DNA of 38,514 bases from an uncultured Clostridia bacterium (GCA_944393415.1 CALYAD010000039.1:1-38514), one strand, 5' to 3'; shown: positions 7,980 to 16,120, numbered from the stretch's first letter. The notes: a model not told the origin generated them from the sequence alone. Numbers and translations are program-made.

Positions 7980-9617
7980 TCAGGTTGTTTTTTCCGAATA
8001 TACGGAAATAATCTTTTCCGCCTGCTTTATACCGTCCAGCGCCGCGCTGGTGATTCCTCCCGCGTACCCCGCTCCCTCGCCGCACGGATAAAGATTGCTA
8101 TGTCCGGGAGCGGTTCCGGTATCCAGCCTAAGTATCCTGTACGGCGCGCTGGTGCGCGTCTCGGCGCCTGTAAGCACAGCGTACCGGGAATCAAAGCCCG
8201 GCATTTTCCTGCCGAACGCGCAAATTCCCTTTTTCAGCATTTCATTGATAAAATCAGGAAATATACCGTCAAGCCTTGCCGGAACCACATTGCCGCCGTC
8301 TCCCATATAAGTGGGGACGACCGCCGATGGTTCTGTCAAAGTCGGATTATTTCCGAGAAAATCCCCGACGGTCTCGACGGGCGCTCGGTATCCGCCTCCT
8401 CCGAGAGCATACGCGCGTCTCTCAAGCGTACGGCAAAATTCCAGCGTCCCTCCGAATCCCCGGCAATCTCCGGGGGTGACCGATACGCAAAGAGCGCTGT
8501 TGGAGTTGCGCCCGTCCCGCGCGTACCGACTCATTCCGTTTACCACCAAAGCTCCCTCTTCGCTCGCCCCGGCGACCACCTCACCGCCCGGACACATACA
8601 AAAGGTATATACGGCGCGTCCGTTCTCACGCAGTGAGTAGGAGTATTCCGCGCTGCCGAGACGCTTTTTTATCTCCGGATCGCTCTCGGCGAGTCTGAGC
8701 GCGGCGTCTCCGTATACAGCCCTTTCAACATCGGCGCGGAGATGCTCTATTCTGACTCCGACGCTGACCGCCTTCTCCTCTAAAGAAAATCCGGTGTCGC
8801 CGAGGTATTTATAAACATCACGCGCGCTGTGACCTGTCGCGAGTATCACCGCGCCGCACCGAATATCTCCCTTCGTCGTCTCAGCCGCGTTTATATTTCC
8901 GGCGCTGTCGGTCTTAAAAGCCTTAAGCGCGCATCTGAACATCACGCTGCCGCCAAGCTCGGTTATTTTGTTTTTTATCCCGTCGACGATACCGGTAAGG
9001 AGATCCGTTCCGATGTGCGGCTTTGCCTCCGTCATTATCTCCTCCGGGGCGCCGAACTCTACAAATCGCCTGAGCACGTATCCGCACAGGCTGTCGTTTA
9101 CCCTTGTTACGAGCTTACCGTCGGAAAAAGTGCCGGCTCCTCCGGCTCCGAACTGAATGTTGCTCTCAGTATCCAGTTTGCCGGTAGTATAAAACCTGTT
9201 TACCGCCTTCAGCCGCTCCCGCGTGTCGTCGCCGCGTTCTATCACTATCGGTCTGTAGCCGTTCTCCGCAAGCAGCAGCGAGGCAAACATTCCGGCCGGA
9301 CCGAAGCCGACCACAAGCGGCCTTCCCTGAAGCGGTCTGTCGCCGTGCTTTACTTCGGGAGCGCCGGACGACAGAATACTTATACCTTCTTTATTAAGGT
9401 CCATACTCGGAGGTATCTCCTCTACCTCCGCCGCGACCGACCAGACGACGCTTATCCTGTTTTTATGTCTCGCGTCAACAGACTTTCGGTATATTTTTTT
9501 CTCTCCGACGCTTTTAAGTCCGAAAAGCGCCGCAAGCTTCCTTTGCGCAAATTCGGTTGCCGTAACGGAAGACTCCGTAAGCGGCAACCGAATGTCTTTT
9601 ACCAATACCCAGACCAA
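7980..9617 (-). CDS. FAD-dependent dehydrogenase / NAD(FAD)-utilizing oxidoreductase
   Basis: This 545-residue protein is a member of the widespread but poorly characterised NAD(FAD)-utilising dehydrogenases. The N-terminal 90 residues form the small domain typical of the group. VVGFGPAGMFASLLLAENG follows, with the dinucleotide-binding GXGXXG at 104-109. VIERGDDTRERL, QFGAGGAGTFSDGKL and a C-terminal YPCGEGAGYAGGITSAALDG complete the FAD site. Its substrate is not known. The start is a TTG at 9617; AAAGGAA lies 11 bases before it and the encoded start VWVLVKDIRLPL matches the family. It comes 62 bases after a small membrane-protein gene in the cdaA group. Confidence 0.9.
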   Translation of the reverse strand: MVWVLVKDIRLPLTESSVTATEFAQRKLAALFGLKSVGEKKIYRKSVDARHKNRISVVWSVAAEVEEIPPSMDLNKEGISILSSGAPEVKHGDRPLQGRPLVVGFGPAGMFASLLLAENGYRPIVIERGDDTRERLKAVNRFYTTGKLDTESNIQFGAGGAGTFSDGKLVTRVNDSLCGYVLRRFVEFGAPEEIMTEAKPHIGTDLLTGIVDGIKNKITELGGSVMFRCALKAFKTDSAGNINAAETTKGDIRCGAVILATGHSARDVYKYLGDTGFSLEEKAVSVGVRIEHLRADVERAVYGDAALRLAESDPEIKKRLGSAEYSYSLRENGRAVYTFCMCPGGEVVAGASEEGALVVNGMSRYARDGRNSNSALCVSVTPGDCRGFGGTLEFCRTLERRAYALGGGGYRAPVETVGDFLGNNPTLTEPSAVVPTYMGDGGNVVPARLDGIFPDFINEMLKKGICAFGRKMPGFDSRYAVLTGAETRTSAPYRILRLDTGTAPGHSNLYPCGEGAGYAGGITSAALDGIKQAEKIISVYSEKTT

Positions 9618-9679
9618 TTATTCATCCGTTCCTTTCGCATATCAGAAAGAGCACCCATACCTGCATACGCCCGCTCGGG

Positions 9680-9850
9680 CTATGCGCCGGACGAGATTAC
9701 CCAGAAAAGGACAGCGAGCGCGACACTCACTACCGCAGCGATAAAATCAAGAACTCTTGATCGTTCCACTTTATAGTCTGCCCGTCCCTCCGAGCGCATA
9801 AGATAGGATTTGTGCTTTAAATTTTTTTCCTGCGAACCGTTGCTGTTCAT
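9680..9850 (-). CDS. Small single-pass membrane protein in the cdaA operon (hypothetical)
   Basis: A 56-residue reading frame begins with ATG at 9850 and overlaps the cdaA stop as ATGA, which strongly suggests translational coupling. The N-terminal half is hydrophilic and basic (MNSNGSQEKNLKHKSYL). The C-terminal end, about residues 37-55, is a hydrophobic helix (FIAAVVSVALAVLFWVISS) ending in GA. That makes it a likely C-tail-anchored protein with its N-terminus in the cytoplasm. I do not recognise a family. In many Firmicutes cdaA is followed by cdaR, a regulator with one membrane helix and YbbR domains; this product has no YbbR-like part. It might be a short partner of CdaA, but only the coupling and the membrane location support that. 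Confidence 0.65.
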   Translation of the reverse strand: MNSNGSQEKNLKHKSYLMRSEGRADYKVERSRVLDFIAAVVSVALAVLFWVISSGA

Positions 9851-10674
9851 CTGCTCTTGTTACCGTCCTTCCCGGAACGTCTGGTCACTCCGTAATATCC
9901 GTCAAGTATACTTTTCAGCTTGTTTTCGTCTATACCGCGCGAAAGCTCTCCTCCCTCGGCATAGGATATGCGTCCGTCCTCCTCGCTCACCACGATCACC
10001 CCGGCGTCGCTTGTACGGCTCATCCCTATAGCCGCGCGGTGCCGTGACCCAAACGAAGCGCTGAGCGTAGGATCGGTATAGTTAGGGAGAAAGCACCCGG
10101 CGGCATAGATCCTTTTTCTCCGGATTATTATTGCGCCGTCATGAAGGGGCGCGGGCGCGAAAAAAAGATTGCATATCAGCTCGGATGAAATAAGCGCGTC
10201 CGTCTTTATACCGCTCTGACTTACGTCGTCTATTCCCGTGCTTCTCTCAAGAACTATCAGCGCTCCGGTACGAGTCGCGGAAAGACGGGTAACCGCCTTG
10301 ACCACCGCGTCCGCTTCCTTGCTTCCGGATACCGGATGCAGCTTTCCCGCCAGTATTCTGAAAAAGCTGATAACCCCCGCGCCGGTTTTTTCCAGAAAAG
10401 CGCGTATATCCTCCTGAAAAATAACAACGACGACAATGATACCCGGCAGGCAAAACATGTTTATAAATCCGTATATCGCGGAAAGTCCCAGAAATTTAAA
10501 CAAAGAGCGGGCCAAAAGCAAGGCGATAACTCCGATAAATACCGGGAAAGCGCGCCGTTTACGTATAAATCTGTATATCAGAAAAAAAAGCGTTGATAAA
10601 AGTAATATATCTATAACGTCGGAGATACCGATCGAAACAAAACGCGAGCGAATCAGCTCAAAAAAACTATTCAT
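9847..10674 (-). CDS. cdaA: Diadenylate cyclase CdaA (c-di-AMP synthase)
   Basis: CdaA condenses two ATP into cyclic di-AMP, a second messenger that controls potassium and osmolyte uptake. The 275-residue length is normal. Three hydrophobic segments at about 19-37, 43-60 and 68-86 anchor it in the membrane. The cytoplasmic DAC domain has the active-site motifs HDGA (D179-A181) and RHRAA (R211-H212-R213). The next gene overlaps its stop codon by four bases. The usual partner gene cdaR is not seen, and glmM is not nearby either. A candidate promoter lies at 10812-10840, with an 18-bp palindrome between promoter and gene. Confidence 0.95.
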   Translation of the reverse strand: MNSFFELIRSRFVSIGISDVIDILLLSTLFFLIYRFIRKRRAFPVFIGVIALLLARSLFKFLGLSAIYGFINMFCLPGIIVVVVIFQEDIRAFLEKTGAGVISFFRILAGKLHPVSGSKEADAVVKAVTRLSATRTGALIVLERSTGIDDVSQSGIKTDALISSELICNLFFAPAPLHDGAIIIRRKRIYAAGCFLPNYTDPTLSASFGSRHRAAIGMSRTSDAGVIVVSEEDGRISYAEGGELSRGIDENKLKSILDGYYGVTRRSGKDGNKSR

Positions 10675-10763
10675 AAGGCAAAGGCCCTTCCGGAAATATA
10701 TGTAAAAGCGACGTCCGGGGGCTGCATCAAGAGCTATTACACCCCTGTCGCTGTAAGATTCTT

Positions 10764-10785
10764 TATCATAATATTATGATATCAT
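10764..10785. promoter_or_regulatory. Perfect 18-bp palindrome in the cdaA leader (candidate operator)
   Basis: TATCATAATATTATGATA (10764-10781) is a perfect palindrome, and its right half overlaps a second palindrome ATGATATCAT (10776-10785). It lies downstream of the predicted cdaA transcription start and about 90 bases before the cdaA ATG. The symmetry suggests a site for a dimeric repressor, though A/T-rich sequence makes chance palindromes more likely. Confidence 0.4.
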
Positions 10786-10811
10786 ATTACCTAAATATAA
10801 ACCAAAACAGT

Positions 10812-10840
10812 ATGTTAATAAAAATTAAATTTTTTGTCAA
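10812..10840 (-). promoter_or_regulatory. Candidate promoter of the cdaA operon
   Basis: On the minus strand a perfect TTGACA (10835-10840) is followed after 17 bases by TAACAT (10812-10817), four of six matches to the consensus. It is placed back-to-back with the ispD promoter, leaving only about 15 bases between the two -35 boxes. Confidence 0.5.
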
Positions 10841-10854
10841 ATTCCCGTATTATC

Positions 10855-10883
10855 TTTATTTTGCGGGCAGTTTATGATATAAT
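10855..10883 (+). promoter_or_regulatory. Promoter of ispD-ispF-rlmN
   Basis: A perfect TATAAT (10878-10883) with an extended TGA immediately before it, and TTTATT (10855-10860) at 17 bases. The weak -35 is offset by the extended -10. Transcription would start near 10890, about 77 bases before ispD. Confidence 0.65.
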
Positions 10884-10966
10884 AAATTCGCCGTAACGAA
10901 AATATTTCCATATCGGAAGAACCGTTTCGATCTCACCCCAAACGAAGGAAAGGCCAAAAACGCCAT

Positions 10967-11737
10967 ATGAAAGTCAAGAAAATCAAGCTTCTCGGAAGCA
11001 TATTGGATCTACTATGCGGAAAACGTTTCAGAAAACCGCGTGTGTCCGCCGTGATACTTGCCGCCGGAAGCGGCAGCCGGATGAACGGGCAGAACAAAAC
11101 CAAGCAATGGCTTGAAATCGGCGGCGTTCCCGCCGTTGTACGATGCGCCTCCGCGTTCCAAGCGTGCGGCGCGGTGAAGGAAATAATTATAGCAGCCCGC
11201 GAGGACGAGCTTCCCCTTTACGCCGACTTTGCGGAAATATACGGCATTTCAAAGCTTAAAGCGGTGGTAAAAGGCGGAAATACCCGCCAGACCTCTGCGC
11301 TTGAGGGCTTTAAGCGCATATCCGACAAAGCGACGCACGTAGCCGTACACGACGCCGCGCGCTGTCTCGTGACAACCCAAATGATAAAAAAAGTGATAGA
11401 CGCGGCTGTAGCCGACGGAGCCGCCATCGCCGCGTGCCCAAGCGGAGACACAGTAAAAATATCGGTAAAAAACACCCTTGTCAGCCAGACGCCTGAACGC
11501 TCACGGGTCTGGATAGCGCAGACTCCTCAGATATTTGAGACGGAAATATACCGCGCCTCCGCGTATACCGCTTTAAAAGACGGCTCTCCGGTGACAGACG
11601 ACGCTTCGATGGCGGAAAATGCCGGATTTAAAGTAAGATTAGTTGACTGCGGCAGGGAAAATATCAAGATAACCGAGCAAATTGATCTCTTTATCGCCGA
11701 AAGCATATTGAGATACCGCGAAGAAACGGAACAGTAA
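10967..11737 (+). CDS. ispD: 2-C-methyl-D-erythritol 4-phosphate cytidylyltransferase
   Basis: IspD joins CTP and methylerythritol 4-phosphate in the third step of the MEP isoprenoid pathway. The 256-residue product carries the nucleotide-binding motif ILAAGSGSRM at about 30-39, HDAARCL and TDDASMAE. An N-terminal extension of about 25 basic, hydrophobic residues precedes the domain. AAAGGCCAAAAACGCC precedes the ATG; GAAGGAAAGG is a good but somewhat distant site. A long stem-loop separates it from ispF, which encodes a later step of the same pathway, so the pair is co-transcribed from the extended -10 promoter upstream. Confidence 0.93.
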   Translation: MKVKKIKLLGSILDLLCGKRFRKPRVSAVILAAGSGSRMNGQNKTKQWLEIGGVPAVVRCASAFQACGAVKEIIIAAREDELPLYADFAEIYGISKLKAVVKGGNTRQTSALEGFKRISDKATHVAVHDAARCLVTTQMIKKVIDAAVADGAAIAACPSGDTVKISVKNTLVSQTPERSRVWIAQTPQIFETEIYRASAYTALKDGSPVTDDASMAENAGFKVRLVDCGRENIKITEQIDLFIAESILRYREETEQ

Positions 11738-11811
11738 CGCCTCGGTGTTCAAAATCAACATATATTCATAAAAAAATACTCACCGAAAGGCGCTTTTGCC
11801 ACCGCAAAAGC
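11738..11811 (+). promoter_or_regulatory. Two hairpins between ispD and ispF
   Basis: CGCCTCGGTG (11738-11747) can pair with CACCGAAAGGCG (11781-11792). A perfect 8-bp hairpin GCTTTTGC/GCAAAAGC with a CACC loop follows at 11792-11811. The two share the GC at 11792, so they could compete. The second ends 10 bases before the ispF ATG, in the place of the missing ribosome binding site. Confidence 0.45.
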
Positions 11812-11821
11812 TTATATAACA

Positions 11822-12310
11822 ATGTGTAATTTACGTATAGGGCACGGTTACGACGTCCACAGACTTACACCCGGCCGAAAACTCGTTCTCGGCGGAGTCG
11901 ATATCCCCTTTGAGCTCGGACTTCTGGGCCACTCTGACGCAGATGTTCTTCTGCACGCAGTGATGGACGCCGTTCTCGGCGCTTTGGGAGAAGGAGACAT
12001 CGGCCGCCATTTTTCTGATACCGACAGCGCCTACAAAGACATCTCCAGCATGAAGCTTGCCGCCGAATGTCGGGTAATAATGCATAGCCGCGGCTATCGT
12101 ATCTCAAACATTGATTCGACATTAATTGCTCAAAACCCGCGTCTTTCGCCTTTTATTGCCGAAATGCGAAGGAATATCGCCTCCGTATTCAATACCTCAG
12201 AGGATAACGTAAACGTAAAAGCCACGACCGAGGAAGGTCTCGGGTTTACCGGCTGCGGCGAGGGTATCGCGGCGCATTGTGTCGTCATTTTAGAAAAATG
12301 CAGTCAATAA
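11822..12310 (+). CDS. ispF: 2-C-methyl-D-erythritol 2,4-cyclodiphosphate synthase
   Basis: IspF forms the cyclic diphosphate intermediate of the MEP pathway, as a trimer with one zinc per active site. The 162-residue product has RIGHGYDVHRL, with zinc ligands D11 and H13, and the LLGHSDADVLLHAVMDA motif with H45. The C-terminal ATTEEGLGFTGCGEGI is also typical. No Shine-Dalgarno sequence is visible before the only suitable ATG; a hairpin lies there instead. Its translation may therefore be coupled to, or controlled through, the ispD-ispF spacer. The gene ends 44 bases before rlmN. Confidence 0.95.
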   Translation: MCNLRIGHGYDVHRLTPGRKLVLGGVDIPFELGLLGHSDADVLLHAVMDAVLGALGEGDIGRHFSDTDSAYKDISSMKLAAECRVIMHSRGYRISNIDSTLIAQNPRLSPFIAEMRRNIASVFNTSEDNVNVKATTEEGLGFTGCGEGIAAHCVVILEKCSQ

Positions 12311-12354
12311 TTGTCGTTTTTTACTTACGCGATGAAAGGAATCTCAATATTTCA

Positions 12355-13392
12355 ATGTATGAAAACACAAAAGCCGACCTGCTCAGTATGAAAAGCGATG
12401 AGCTTGAGAAATTCGTCGTTTCGCTCGGTCATCCGCGTTATCGCGCAAAACAGATATGGCAGTGGATGTACCGCGCCAAAGACTTTTCGGAGATGAGCAA
12501 CTTACCGGAAAAAATGCGCTCCGAGCTTTCCGAAGCCGCGGTTATAAATGTTCCGGAAATTGAAAAAAAGCTTGTCTCCGCGGCAGACGGAACCGTAAAA
12601 TATCTTTTTCGACTTAAAGACGGCAACCTTATCGAAAGCGTGCTTATGCGATACCGTTACGGGCTCTCACTCTGTGTTTCCTCACAGTGCGGCTGCCGCA
12701 TGGGATGCCGTTTCTGCGCCTCCACATTAGATGGCCTGATCCGCAATCTTATGCCGTCCGAGATACTCGGACAGCTCATAGCCGCGCAAACAGACTCGGG
12801 CGAGCGCGTTTCGCATATAGTTCTCATGGGAATCGGCGAGCCTCTGGATAATTACGATAACGTTATACGCTTCATCAGACTCGCAAGCAGCCCGGACGGT
12901 CTCGGAATAAGCTGCAGGAACATATCTCTGTCAACCTGCGGCGTAGTTCCCAATATACTGCGGCTCGCCGAAGAGGGTCTTCCCGTAACGCTCTCCGTCT
13001 CCCTGCACGCTTCCGACGACGTTGCGCGCTCAGATCTTATGCCGGTAAACAGGGCATGGGGGATAGACGCCCTCCTTGCGGCGTGCGCCCTGTATTTTAA
13101 AAAAACCGGACGCAGAATATCATTTGAATACACCCTGATCGCAAATAAAAACGACAGCCGTGAGGAGGCCGACAGGCTATCACGGCTGCTTAAAAAATAT
13201 TTTAAAAGCGGCGTTCATGTAAATATTATTCCCCTGAACCCGGTAAAGGAGCGGGAATATCGGACAGTTGACAGGAGATGCGCCGCGCGTTTTTCGGAAT
13301 TTCTTCAGAAAAACAGTATTAACGCGACAGTGAGACGCACTCTCGGTCCGGATATAAACGCCTCGTGCGGACAGCTCAGAAGAAGTCATTAA
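12355..13392 (+). CDS. rlmN: 23S rRNA (adenine-2503-C2)-methyltransferase RlmN
   Basis: RlmN is a radical SAM enzyme that methylates C2 of A2503 in 23S rRNA and A37 of some tRNAs. The 345-residue product has the cluster CX3CX2C at C114, C118 and C121 (CRMGCRFC). The C-terminal ASCGQL carries the Cys that becomes methylated in the mechanism. I chose the ATG at 12355 (MYENTKADLL), which matches the family start, over an in-frame start at 12277 that would overlap ispF. AAAGGAATC lies upstream at a long spacing. The stop codon TAA overlaps that of the convergent minus-strand gene by three bases within TTAA. Confidence 0.95.
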   Translation: MYENTKADLLSMKSDELEKFVVSLGHPRYRAKQIWQWMYRAKDFSEMSNLPEKMRSELSEAAVINVPEIEKKLVSAADGTVKYLFRLKDGNLIESVLMRYRYGLSLCVSSQCGCRMGCRFCASTLDGLIRNLMPSEILGQLIAAQTDSGERVSHIVLMGIGEPLDNYDNVIRFIRLASSPDGLGISCRNISLSTCGVVPNILRLAEEGLPVTLSVSLHASDDVARSDLMPVNRAWGIDALLAACALYFKKTGRRISFEYTLIANKNDSREEADRLSRLLKKYFKSGVHVNIIPLNPVKEREYRTVDRRCAARFSEFLQKNSINATVRRTLGPDINASCGQLRRSH

Positions 13393-14114
13393 GCATGACG
13401 CCTAACGTCTTGGTCTCGCGTCAGCGCGACTACCGATCCGAAATCACACAAAGGCAATCCCTTCGGGAATTTAATATCATGTCCTTTTCGTGTTATGAAA
13501 TCGGATATACTTTTAAAATCAGGGTGACACGAAATGTCCCCGAAGAATACCACCGTTTTTTTCGGTTCTATATACGCCGAAGCACCTCCTATAAAACCGC
13601 AGTCATATCCCTTAAGCCGAATCCCCTCAGAAGAGATAAGCAAGGTCTCTATACCATCCGCGTTAAGCGCGCGGTAAAGTCCGGCGTCCGCCGTTACCGC
13701 GGCGTTTCCCATATAAAGCGTCGAGCATCTGGCGTAGCCCTGCCTCACCATGACCGTTCTTTCACAGTCCTCGGCCGCCTCCGGCGCCGCGAAATCGATC
13801 CTTCCATATAAAACGCCTGCGGCTTTAAGCACGTCAAAGCGGACGTCTCCCGGATATTTATCCGTGACGCCCGCTTTACTTGTACGTATTTTTACGCGCT
13901 GTTCAAGCTTTGCGAAAAATTCCGGATTTTGCTCAAGGTACCCCTTATCTGTCAGCAAACTTCCGTCGCTCAATGTATAAAAAAGCATATCCGGGTGGGC
14001 GGATACCGGAGCCGGCAGTTTATCGTAAACAGGAATATCAATAAGCTCTGCCTCAAGAGACAACATAATATTTCTGACCTCATTTGCAAGAAAAGGACTG
14101 CACAAACACATCAT
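13389..14114 (-). CDS. Conserved protein of unknown function, possibly of a guanidino-modifying-enzyme (GME) fold family
   Basis: This 241-residue protein resembles a clostridial family that I associate with the DUF6873 name and the GME fold shared by deiminases and amidinotransferases; that assignment is from memory and moderate. Visible features are HPDM (H40-D42), GYARCSTLYMGN, YDCGFIGGASAYI and FFGDISCHPDF, each a likely conserved loop. A catalytic role would need His, Asp or Glu, and Cys in the expected order, which I cannot confirm. It is cytoplasmic, with no signal peptide or membrane segment. The gene overlaps rlmN tail to tail and lies 40 bases after the flavin reductase-like gene, so it is probably the last of a four-gene run. 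Confidence 0.65.
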   Translation of the reverse strand: MMCLCSPFLANEVRNIMLSLEAELIDIPVYDKLPAPVSAHPDMLFYTLSDGSLLTDKGYLEQNPEFFAKLEQRVKIRTSKAGVTDKYPGDVRFDVLKAAGVLYGRIDFAAPEAAEDCERTVMVRQGYARCSTLYMGNAAVTADAGLYRALNADGIETLLISSEGIRLKGYDCGFIGGASAYIEPKKTVVFFGDISCHPDFKSISDFITRKGHDIKFPKGLPLCDFGSVVALTRDQDVRRHA

Positions 14115-14154
14115 ACCTCAACCGCTCCGCAATTATTGTCTATACATACATCGT

Positions 14155-14736
14155 TTACCGCATCTTTTCGCTTTTATTGTGGCGTTTTTTTACTGCAAAT
14201 CCAAGCTTTGCAACGGGTCTTTTCAATTCATAATAGCTTCCGTGGGCGTAAGCGGCGATACCGCATCTATCCAATTTCAGCGCTCCGTTTTCATCCAGCA
14301 GCGAATCATCCACACGTACGGCAGTTATATCAGCCAGAAACATATCATGGCTTCCGAGAGGTATTATATTAAAGACCCTGCATTCAAGACACAGAGGACT
14401 TTCCAGAATCGAGGGAGCGGAAACCGTCGCCGATCTTTCGCGCGTAAGTCCGCAAAGCGCGAATTTATCCTTATCCCTGCCCGAATACACCCCGCAGATA
14501 TCCGCGGCGCGGATAAGCGAGGGCGTGGTCAGATTTATAACGAACTCTCCGCTCGCCTTTATAAGTCCGTATGAGTACCTCGAAGGTCTGACCGATACGT
14601 ATGTTCTGGGCGGAACCGTATTTACTATTCCTGTCCATCCAACTGTAAAAACGTTCGGCATTTCCATGTTCCCGCTTGTTACGAGTACAGCGGGAGTGGG
14701 CGAAAGCAAGGTTCCGCCGCGCCATATATGTTTCAT
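14155..14736 (-). CDS. Flavin reductase-like (FMN-binding split-barrel) protein
   Basis: The 193-residue protein fits the flavin reductase-like domain family, which reduces free or bound FMN with NAD(P)H or binds flavin in multicomponent enzymes. The order of elements is typical: PAVLVTSGNMEMPNVFTVGWTGIVNTVPP near the start, then VSVRPSRYSYGLI, EFVINLTTPSL, and a later GSHDMFLADITAVRVDD before the final strands. No membrane segment is present. No good ribosome binding site is visible; a TGA stop just upstream in frame fixes the earliest possible start at this ATG. It stands between the thioesterase and the GME-like gene. Confidence 0.82.
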   Translation of the reverse strand: MKHIWRGGTLLSPTPAVLVTSGNMEMPNVFTVGWTGIVNTVPPRTYVSVRPSRYSYGLIKASGEFVINLTTPSLIRAADICGVYSGRDKDKFALCGLTRERSATVSAPSILESPLCLECRVFNIIPLGSHDMFLADITAVRVDDSLLDENGALKLDRCGIAAYAHGSYYELKRPVAKLGFAVKKRHNKSEKMR

Positions 14737-14813
14737 ATCCGTATTTTTTCACGCCGCCGGTTATACAGACCGCCAGTAAATCCTTCCTCCGATATACATA
14801 CTCATTTTAGCGC

Positions 14814-15203
14814 TTATATATTTTTCTTGGAGAGCGCTTTCTCCATAAATCTCTCATTCTTTATGACAAAACGCTCATGAACGCCTGCGCCAATAGTTTC
14901 CTTCTCATCTCTTACAGTGATATCGAACACCAGACGGCGTCCATCGATCTCCCTGAGCACGCTTGTACATTCCACCGTCATCCCAATGGGAGTAGGCGCG
15001 AGATGCTTTATATTAATAAGCGTTCCGACCGTCCCCTCGCCTTCCTCAAGGTAAGACGACACACTTTCATACGCTGTTCTTTCAGCCAAGGCGATCATAG
15101 CGGGTGTAGCCAATACCGGCAGCTCGCCGCTTCGGACACTTTTTGCTGTTATCTCTTCTGTTACAGTTATATTATGTTTACCCTGTATTCCTTTACTAAG
15201 CAT
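14814..15203 (-). CDS. Hotdog-fold thioesterase, fluoroacetyl-CoA thioesterase (FlK)-like
   Basis: The 129-residue protein matches the FlK-type hotdog thioesterases, which hydrolyse small acyl-CoA esters. Residues equivalent to the FlK catalytic set are present: T33 (ATPAM), E41 (ALAE) and H67 (IKHLAPTP). The start KGIQGKHNITVTEEITAKSV is also characteristic. This does not show that the substrate is fluoroacetyl-CoA; most clostridial homologues are uncharacterised. I chose the ATG at 15203, which has AAGGGG ten bases upstream. A start at 15245 would add 14 residues that do not belong to the family. It follows the araC-type gene by 49 bases. Confidence 0.82.
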   Translation of the reverse strand: MLSKGIQGKHNITVTEEITAKSVRSGELPVLATPAMIALAERTAYESVSSYLEEGEGTVGTLINIKHLAPTPIGMTVECTSVLREIDGRRLVFDITVRDEKETIGAGVHERFVIKNERFMEKALSKKNI

Positions 15204-15252
15204 TAAAACAAATCCCCTTCCCGATTTATAGAATAGTCGGCGCAATAATGAA

Positions 15253-16110
15253 CTACTTGCCGTTTTTTGACCGCCATTCCGTAGGTGAATGACCGGTTAT
15301 ACGCTTGAAAAAGCTTGAAAAATAATTTTGGCTCGCAAAGCCCAGCGCGCCTGCCGTCTCCCCGACGCTTTTCCCGTCGGAGAGCAGCTTTTTTGCCTCA
15401 TAAATGACGAGTCCGTTGTAGTATACGGAAATACCGCAGCCCGCGTATTTTGAAAAGACCCTTTTGGCATTACTTACGCTCATATTGCATTTCAGCGCTA
15501 TTTCTTCAATGCTGAGTCTGGTACCGATATTTTTAGAGATCGTCTCCACGATCCTAAGATAATTTTCCTCTGAGGCAGACGGCTTTTTCTCCGGCACGAC
15601 ACTGTAGCCCGACATCGTGTCGGCAAGCAGATATTCCATGCGGCTGATCAGAGACTGAAGCTCTATCTCCTTACCGGGCTTCATGTTTTTTATTATAATA
15701 GGACGTTCTCCTTCTATTCCGTAAAAATTAAAAATACCTCCGGCTTCAAGTCGAAGCTTGATAAACAGCTCCGTATTCTCAGCAGATACGGTAAAGCTTT
15801 TCCCGCTTACCGGAGCGTCTATTGTGCCGTGGAAGCTGAATACACCGAAATAGAGCGGAACATCTCCGTCCGTGCGTACACTGTGAAATTCGCTCGGTCT
15901 GTGCCACATCGCCTGTCCTTTTCTCAGACGAAAAACTTTATCATCGGCGCATATCACCGCCGAACCATCAAGCACGATGATAAATTCCCAAAAATTATGC
16001 GTTTCTCCCTTAAAAACAAAGCCCGGCGGATATTTATGGCAGAAAAAAGAAACCAGCTCGCGTATTTCCACCGTGCGCTTTATCTTAAACGACGGATATT
16101 CTCTTGTCAT
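15253..16110 (-). CDS. AraC-family transcriptional regulator
   Basis: The 285-residue protein has an N-terminal cupin-like sensor (about 25-95; GETHNFWEFIIVLDG and RLRKGQAMWHRPSEFHSV) and a C-terminal AraC/XylS DNA-binding domain (about 190-282). That domain has two helix-turn-helix units, including LSIEEIALKCNMSVSNAKRVFSK (split here in two runs) and GFASQNYFSSFFKRITGHSP. The ligand is not known. A leader repeat (copy C) and a TTGACT-17-TATTAT promoter lie upstream. A plausible site CAGGTAATTAACAT precedes the ATG. Because the thioesterase, flavin reductase and GME-like genes follow in the same direction, it may control them. Confidence 0.9.
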   Translation of the reverse strand: MTREYPSFKIKRTVEIRELVSFFCHKYPPGFVFKGETHNFWEFIIVLDGSAVICADDKVFRLRKGQAMWHRPSEFHSVRTDGDVPLYFGVFSFHGTIDAPVSGKSFTVSAENTELFIKLRLEAGGIFNFYGIEGERPIIIKNMKPGKEIELQSLISRMEYLLADTMSGYSVVPEKKPSASEENYLRIVETISKNIGTRLSIEEIALKCNMSVSNAKRVFSKYAGCGISVYYNGLVIYEAKKLLSDGKSVGETAGALGFASQNYFSSFFKRITGHSPTEWRSKNGK

Positions 16111-16120
16111 ATGTTAATTA

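Noticed and set aside
12277..12354. Upstream start for rlmN
   Set aside because: It would overlap ispF and add residues unlike the family; the ATG at 12355 matches known starts.
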